64,000 nucleotides of DNA from Rhynchopus sp. YZ270_cl-10 (taxonomy: Eukaryota > Euglenozoa > Diplonemea > Diplonemida > Diplonemidae): assembly GCA_964035575.1 (NCBI GenBank), contig OZ037887.1, forward strand, positions 930,001 through 994,000, read 5' to 3'. Both the position numbers and the translations under genes were made by a program. The notes under the pieces were generated by a model, which was not told where the DNA came from, searched no databases, and saw only the letters and a list, made by a program, of their open reading frames with translations. This document shows positions 60,074-64,000 of the stretch, in pieces (position 1 is the stretch's first letter; each line of letters starts with the position of its first letter).

Positions 60074-60714
60074 TGGCAGAACAGAAGACTCGCAGTGGAT
60101 GGTGGGGGGAAGGTGGGGTGTTTTCATAAGGGGCCTCAACGAAAGGCAGACAAAGAAAAATATTTTTTTGGTGTAGCTGACGGGGGGTGATTCGCACTTC
60201 TTGCGCACTTATGTGTACTGGGGAGCATGCCACCAGTACTAAATTTTTCAAAGGCAAAACTGACCAAAAAAAAAACCTGATTTTCGAAGCCTGGTTCGCA
60301 CTTTTCCGCACGTTTTGCGCCCCCCCATTGAGCCACACCATATTTCGTTTCCCCCCCACAGTACTCTATGTAGGCGTGACGCGGCTGAACATATTATTTG
60401 AAGGGGGGTGTGGGAGTATATTGTGGTCTGTACGCTGCCCTATCCTTCGGTGGACAGAATAAACACAATTTTTATGTTGGCTTTGTGAGCTAAATCCCGT
60501 AAGGGCTTTCGGCTTCCGCTTCTCTCTTTACACCCCCTCCTGTGCCTACTCTTCCCAGCCTTCCCCCCCTCCCTGCCCACTATGTTGTTCTGGGTAAACA
60601 CTAAAAAAAAGTGATTGTCGAAACTACAAAATAAAAATGGTGAAGCAGGTGTGAGCAGCACCCCCCTACATTTTTTTTGATTTGCGCCACGTGCCACGTG
60701 CAGTACAATATACC

Positions 60715-60845
60715 ATGTACACTTGTCTCATGGTGTCTGCCACATGGATTCTTCAGCGCCTGGAGGATGCGCACGAGACACCGTATCAAATGTCTTCTCC
60801 ACGTCAACGAAGAGCGCCGTGTGGGGTGGTTCTTTCCTGCATTCT
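60715..60845 (-). mobile_element. LINE reverse-transcriptase fragment
   Basis: On the minus strand the frame reads HTALFVDVEKTFDTVSRAH. The block FVDVEKTFDTVS corresponds to RT motif A of non-LTR elements (usual form F.D..KAFD.V), including the catalytic Asp. Only about 40 codons are recognisable, with no other RT motif nearby, so it is a small relic rather than an element. Confidence 0.6.
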
Positions 60846-60896
60846 CCATGAACGCCGCGAATTGGCTTCTTCCCCCCCTCACCCCCTTAACACCAC

Positions 60897-60898
60897 AG
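60897..60898 (+). promoter_or_regulatory. Putative 3' splice acceptor for TPR gene
   Basis: CTTAAC then CACCACAG, preceded by CTTCTTCCCCCCCTCACCCC; 15 nt before the ATG at 60914. It excludes the upstream in-frame extension. Confidence 0.5.
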
Positions 60899-60913
60899 AA
60901 CACCCCACCCAAC

Positions 60914-62671
60914 ATGACATACCCTTTCAACCTCGGCAACTATAAGACCCCCGGCAGACCCTGCGAATGGGAGCAACGAGGCCTGCTGTGGCAGTATGGG
61001 TACAACCATGAGGAAGCCGTACGGTGCTATCTGAAGGCTCTTGAGGTGGATGCGGGCAACGTTGTGGCACTGTTTGGGGTGGCATATTGTGCGGGCCCGA
61101 ACTACAACAAGCCCTACTGCGCCTTCGACGGACTCGAAAAAGACGCCTCCATGCGAATCGCCCATGACTACACAACCCGCGCCGCCTCTGCCCTCTCTGC
61201 CTCCGACCCCCCTCTCGTCCACAGCCTTGTCGCTGCACTACAGCTCCGCCACCCTGCCCCTACCCTCACCGACGATGAAATGTGCGCCAACCTCAAAGCC
61301 TTCTCCTCCGCCATCGCCCCTCTCCACGACTCAAACCCAGAAAACCTCGAGGTCGCCACGATCTATGCTGAATCCCTTCTCAACCTACAACCCTGGGCTC
61401 TTTGGGAGCTTTCCTCCGGGAAGGCTACTACAGAGAATACCATGAAGGCGCAGGCTGTCTTGGAGAATGGATTGGAAATAGCAAAGAAGGAGGGGATAGT
61501 GCATCCAGGGTTGTTGCATTTGTACATACATTGCATGGAGATGTCGAAGGAGCCGGAGAAGGCGTTGGAGGCGAGTTGTATGTTGGAGGATAGTGCGCCA
61601 GAGGCAGGTCATTTGGTGCATATGCCGTCGCATATTTACATTCAGGTAGGGATGTACAATGAAGCGGTGCGGTGCAACCAAAAGGCCGCAGTAGTGGACG
61701 GAAAGTTTGCACAGCTCCGTGGGGTGTGCAACTTCTATTCATTGTATAGGCTGCACGATCTGCACTTCCTCAGCTGGGCCGCGATGTTTAAAGGGAATTT
61801 CTCCGAAGCAATCACAGCGGCAAATGAGATTACCACAACCGTAGGAGGACCCTCTGTTCTGACCGACCCCTGGCGTGACGATGTTCTTGGCGTGGAGAGG
61901 GAAGGTCTGGCAGACTGGTTTGAAGGGTTTTTGGGAACATACCTTCACGTTCTTATTAGATTTGGAAAATGGGACACAATTTTGTCTGAACCAGAAGCAA
62001 GATGGGAGGCAAAAACCGACTCCGGTGGGCACCTCTATACCTCAACGTTAACGACATTGTACTATGCAAAAGGGATTGCTGCCGCTTCGTTGTCTGCGAA
62101 GGCAGAGAAGAGCGAAAAGCTGGGAGAGGCCAGAGAATTTCAGAAGAAATTCAAAGAAATGCACGCGTACATGAGGGAAAAGACACCGGATCGGATGGTC
62201 ATGAACAATCGGGTTGTTGTCATTTTGGATGTCGCCGACTCCATATTAGAAGGCGAACTGCGCTTCCGTGAGGGTGACGTGGAAGGAGGCCTTGAGCATT
62301 TGAAAAACGCAGCTCGCCTTGACGATGGAGGCATCAACGCAGACAAGGAGCTCGTCTACGATGAACCTTGGGGCTGGATGATGCCCGCACGCCACCCCCT
62401 CGGGGCGCTTTCGCTCGAAGCAGGCCATCTCGACACAGCAGAAACAGCATACCTCCAGGACCTAGGAATGCCCACAAAGCAGAACCCTGACAACGTGGCC
62501 CTAGCGTACCGTACGTACCCAAAAAATGTGTGGTCGCTAGTAGGTCTCGCGCAGGTGTACGCAAAGCAAGGCAAGCCTGTAGACCCTAAGCTTGCAGAAG
62601 AGATTGAAAAGGCCAAGCAAGGGACCGATGTAAACATCTTCGCCTCCTGTCTGTGTCAGAATTCTTGTTAA
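60914..62671 (+). CDS. TPR-repeat protein of a family common in bacteria and protists
   Basis: The start at 60914 gives MTYPFNLGNYKTP just after a strong acceptor; 585 residues, one exon. TPR-like helical pairs run through the whole length: GLLWQYGYNHEEAVRCYLKA near the start, HPGLLHLYIHCMEMSKEPEK, then GHLVHMPSHIYIQVGMYNEA, YRLHDLHFLSWAAMFKGNFS and AYRTYPKNVWSLVGLAQVYA. The HMPSHI block and the Cys-containing C-terminus (ASCLCQ) are typical of uncharacterised TPR proteins widespread in bacteria and some algae; the wide bacterial spread leaves gene transfer possible. No signal peptide or membrane helix. The molecular role is unknown. Confidence 0.8.
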   Translation: MTYPFNLGNYKTPGRPCEWEQRGLLWQYGYNHEEAVRCYLKALEVDAGNVVALFGVAYCAGPNYNKPYCAFDGLEKDASMRIAHDYTTRAASALSASDPPLVHSLVAALQLRHPAPTLTDDEMCANLKAFSSAIAPLHDSNPENLEVATIYAESLLNLQPWALWELSSGKATTENTMKAQAVLENGLEIAKKEGIVHPGLLHLYIHCMEMSKEPEKALEASCMLEDSAPEAGHLVHMPSHIYIQVGMYNEAVRCNQKAAVVDGKFAQLRGVCNFYSLYRLHDLHFLSWAAMFKGNFSEAITAANEITTTVGGPSVLTDPWRDDVLGVEREGLADWFEGFLGTYLHVLIRFGKWDTILSEPEARWEAKTDSGGHLYTSTLTTLYYAKGIAAASLSAKAEKSEKLGEAREFQKKFKEMHAYMREKTPDRMVMNNRVVVILDVADSILEGELRFREGDVEGGLEHLKNAARLDDGGINADKELVYDEPWGWMMPARHPLGALSLEAGHLDTAETAYLQDLGMPTKQNPDNVALAYRTYPKNVWSLVGLAQVYAKQGKPVDPKLAEEIEKAKQGTDVNIFASCLCQNSC

Positions 62672-62794
62672 AAATATTTTTCCAAAAGGTAGGGTGTGGC
62701 GGAATGGGAAGGGGTGCACAAAGTACGCAAGAAGTACACAAGAAGTATACAAGAAGTGCGAATTGCACCCCTTCTCAGCGCCATAAAAAATTGA

Positions 62795-62859
62795 CAGTGG
62801 AGATTGCACAACTGTGGCAACACTACCGAGGCAACTACACTACTCCAACAATTTATCAT
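62795..62859 (+). repeat. SINE-like dispersed repeat, copy 4
   Basis: CAGTGGAGATTGCACAACTG, GGCAACACTACCGAGGC and CTACTCCAACAATTTATC followed by an A-rich end. Confidence 0.65.
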
Positions 62860-63524
62860 AAAAGAAAGAAAGAACCCACTCCACGCAAAAGGAGATTACC
62901 AAAGTAAAATCCAGCGGGGGGGAGGAGAAGTAACGGTAATAGCTCGCAGCGGCGCAACCTATTTCTTCAAGGTGGACGAATCACTGCAAGGATTGAAGAT
63001 TAGGTTATATCTGACAAAAATGCGCCCTTTTTTTTTGTTTACATCAACTTCACTTTTATTTTCAAGGTGACTAAAGCACAGAGAGGCTTAGGTTCATCTA
63101 TTAAACGTTTCTTTGTTTACATTGTCATTTTTGAGGGGGGGTAACCAATGTACAAAAAGGCTCCGGCCAAACATTGCAGACTATCCACGGAGGTGGGTAC
63201 TCTGTTTGACATAACAAAACAACAACAAAAACAAAACTCCCCGAATACAAACAGCGAGGGGACCGCGTGTGTGATGTAATGTGTTTTTTCCCCCTCTAGG
63301 CGGCCGTAAATATTCTGTGACGGTAAACCTTTTCCATAATAAAGTTACAGCCGAATCAATAACCTCCCCCACACCTTTTAAACAACAACGTACGTAACGT
63401 GTATGTCCCGATCCCCCTTTTGTCGCCCCTCCTCCATTTATGGCGGAATTAAATAAAAGTCCACACCCTCTTCTCCTTTCGTTGATTTTTCTCCTTTTTA
63501 CCCCCCACACACCTCCCACCCTTC

Positions 63525-63526
63525 AG
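63525..63526 (+). promoter_or_regulatory. Putative 3' splice acceptor for GH3 gene
   Basis: AG of CCTCCCACCCTTCAG after a 60-nt pyrimidine-rich tract; 24 nt before the ATG at 63551. It is the clearest acceptor in the window. Confidence 0.55.
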
Positions 63527-63550
63527 GACCGTATTCAAAAAAACCCAACC

Positions 63551-64000
63551 ATGTTGAGCATCGTTGCAGCCTGTGCAGCGACAACATTCGCAGCACGTCC
63601 GTCGTGCACCACACCACCACTCCTTGGAACGCCGATGTGCGATGAGTCGAAGACGCATGCTGAGCGTGCACAGTGGTTGGTCTCGCAGCTCACGCTTGCT
63701 GAGAAGATCCCTCTGCTGCGGAACACTGCGTCTGCCGTGCCGCGCATGGGCATCCCGCTGTACGAATGGTGGAACGAAGCCCTGCACGGCATCGGCCAGT
63801 CGCACGGCATCCACTACGGCACCGACACCCCCTACGCCACGTCGTTCCCACAGGTCGTCACAACAGGCGCGTCGTTCAACAAATCGCTCTTCCACCAGAT
63901 CGGCAGCACCATCGGCGATGAGGGACGTGCCTTTGCCAATGCAGGCCACGCAGGGCTCACCTTCTGGGCACCTAACATCAACATCGTACGCGACCCTCGC
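63551..64000 (+). CDS. Glycoside hydrolase family 3 protein (beta-xylosidase type), 5' part
   Basis: The first 150 codons, cut by the window end. A short signal peptide (MLSIVAACAATTFAA) is followed by MCDESKTHAERAQWLVSQLT and LAEKIPLLRNTASAVPRMGI. The family signatures are YEWWNEALHG, TSFPQVVTTGASFN, IGSTIGDEGRAFANAG and TFWAPNINIVRDPR. The EWW.EALHG form and the order match plant and fungal GH3 beta-D-xylosidases / alpha-L-arabinofuranosidases, secreted enzymes that release xylose from xylan. The catalytic Asp lies beyond the window. GC content is higher than in the flanking DNA. Confidence 0.9.
   Translation, partial: MLSIVAACAATTFAARPSCTTPPLLGTPMCDESKTHAERAQWLVSQLTLAEKIPLLRNTASAVPRMGIPLYEWWNEALHGIGQSHGIHYGTDTPYATSFPQVVTTGASFNKSLFHQIGSTIGDEGRAFANAGHAGLTFWAPNINIVRDPR

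Larger units (their letters stand above)
60074..60913. other. Intergenic region between ankyrin gene 2 and TPR gene
   Basis: The first 55 bases belong to the ankyrin duplication unit. A GTGATTGTCGAAACTACAAA motif at about 60613 is shared with 18112. A LINE scrap lies on the minus strand at 60715-60845. The 30 bases before AG 60897-60898 are pyrimidine-rich with CTTAAC, a good acceptor for the TPR gene. Confidence 0.6.
62672..63550. other. Intergenic region upstream of GH3 gene
   Basis: Contains AAGAAGTACACAAGAAGTAT repeats (about 62727-62760), SINE-like copy 4 (62795-62859) and a GAGAGGCTTAGGTTCATC motif (about 63082). From 63466 to 63526 it is strongly pyrimidine-rich and ends CACCCTTCAG, a strong splice acceptor. 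Confidence 0.6.

Noticed and set aside
60677-60913. N-terminal extension of the TPR gene
   Set aside because: It runs across a minus-strand LINE scrap and a strong pyrimidine tract plus CACAG acceptor.

Overview
This is a 64 kb window of nuclear DNA from a single-celled eukaryote. Several genes are interrupted by short GT-AG introns (a DNAJB12-type chaperone, an ARM-like protein and TCF25). Every gene I can support, about fifteen, lies on the + strand. Most have an AG 14-28 nt before the ATG, often after a pyrimidine-rich tract. One-way gene order plus such acceptors suggests polycistronic transcription with spliced-leader trans-splicing. Combined with real cis-introns, this points towards Euglenozoa, perhaps a diplonemid. 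The assignment is an inference; no spliced-leader RNA gene was seen.

Layout: the 3' end of a DNAJB12/14-like gene (1-1418); a large unidentified ARM/HEAT-like gene (3471-7428); then, from 9166 to 36524, an array of five genes (A-E) for cysteine-rich, single-pass membrane proteins, with a SET-domain gene (18651-19817) between A and B. From 36.5 to 44.2 kb there is a gene-free zone of nested DNA transposons and segmental duplications. After it come a PPR-like gene (44266-46074), a doubtful small ORF, TCF25 (47443-49859), a secreted protein of 24 glycosylation-rich tandem repeats (50818-53373), a long-TIR transposon (54442-55496), two tandem ankyrin genes (56454-60073), a TPR-protein gene (60914-62671) and the 5' end of a GH3 beta-xylosidase-type gene (63551 onward).

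The main discovery candidate is the A-E array. It holds eleven copies of a module of about 375 residues (4, 2, 2, 2 and 1 per gene). Each module has about 30 cysteines arranged as three 10-cysteine repeats. Most of the module is nearly base-identical between copies, but short loops at equivalent places in the cysteine framework differ sharply and occur in different combinations. Stalks, promoters and tails are also exchanged between genes. This is what is expected of a surface recognition or antigenic-variation family diversified by recombination on a frame homogenised by gene conversion. The spacers between genes are also duplicated (three copies of about 1.2-1.5 kb), and they hold debris of neighbouring genes: a SET fragment, a PPR fragment and an unidentified coding-like scrap.

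The rest of the intergenic DNA is rich in homopolymer runs, short dispersed repeats and non-autonomous DNA transposons. These include a Tc1/mariner-like MITE with TA target duplication, a hAT-like element in a T-run, a Mutator-like element with 9-bp target duplication, and others. One LINE reverse-transcriptase scrap is visible. No tRNA, rRNA or CRISPR was recognised.
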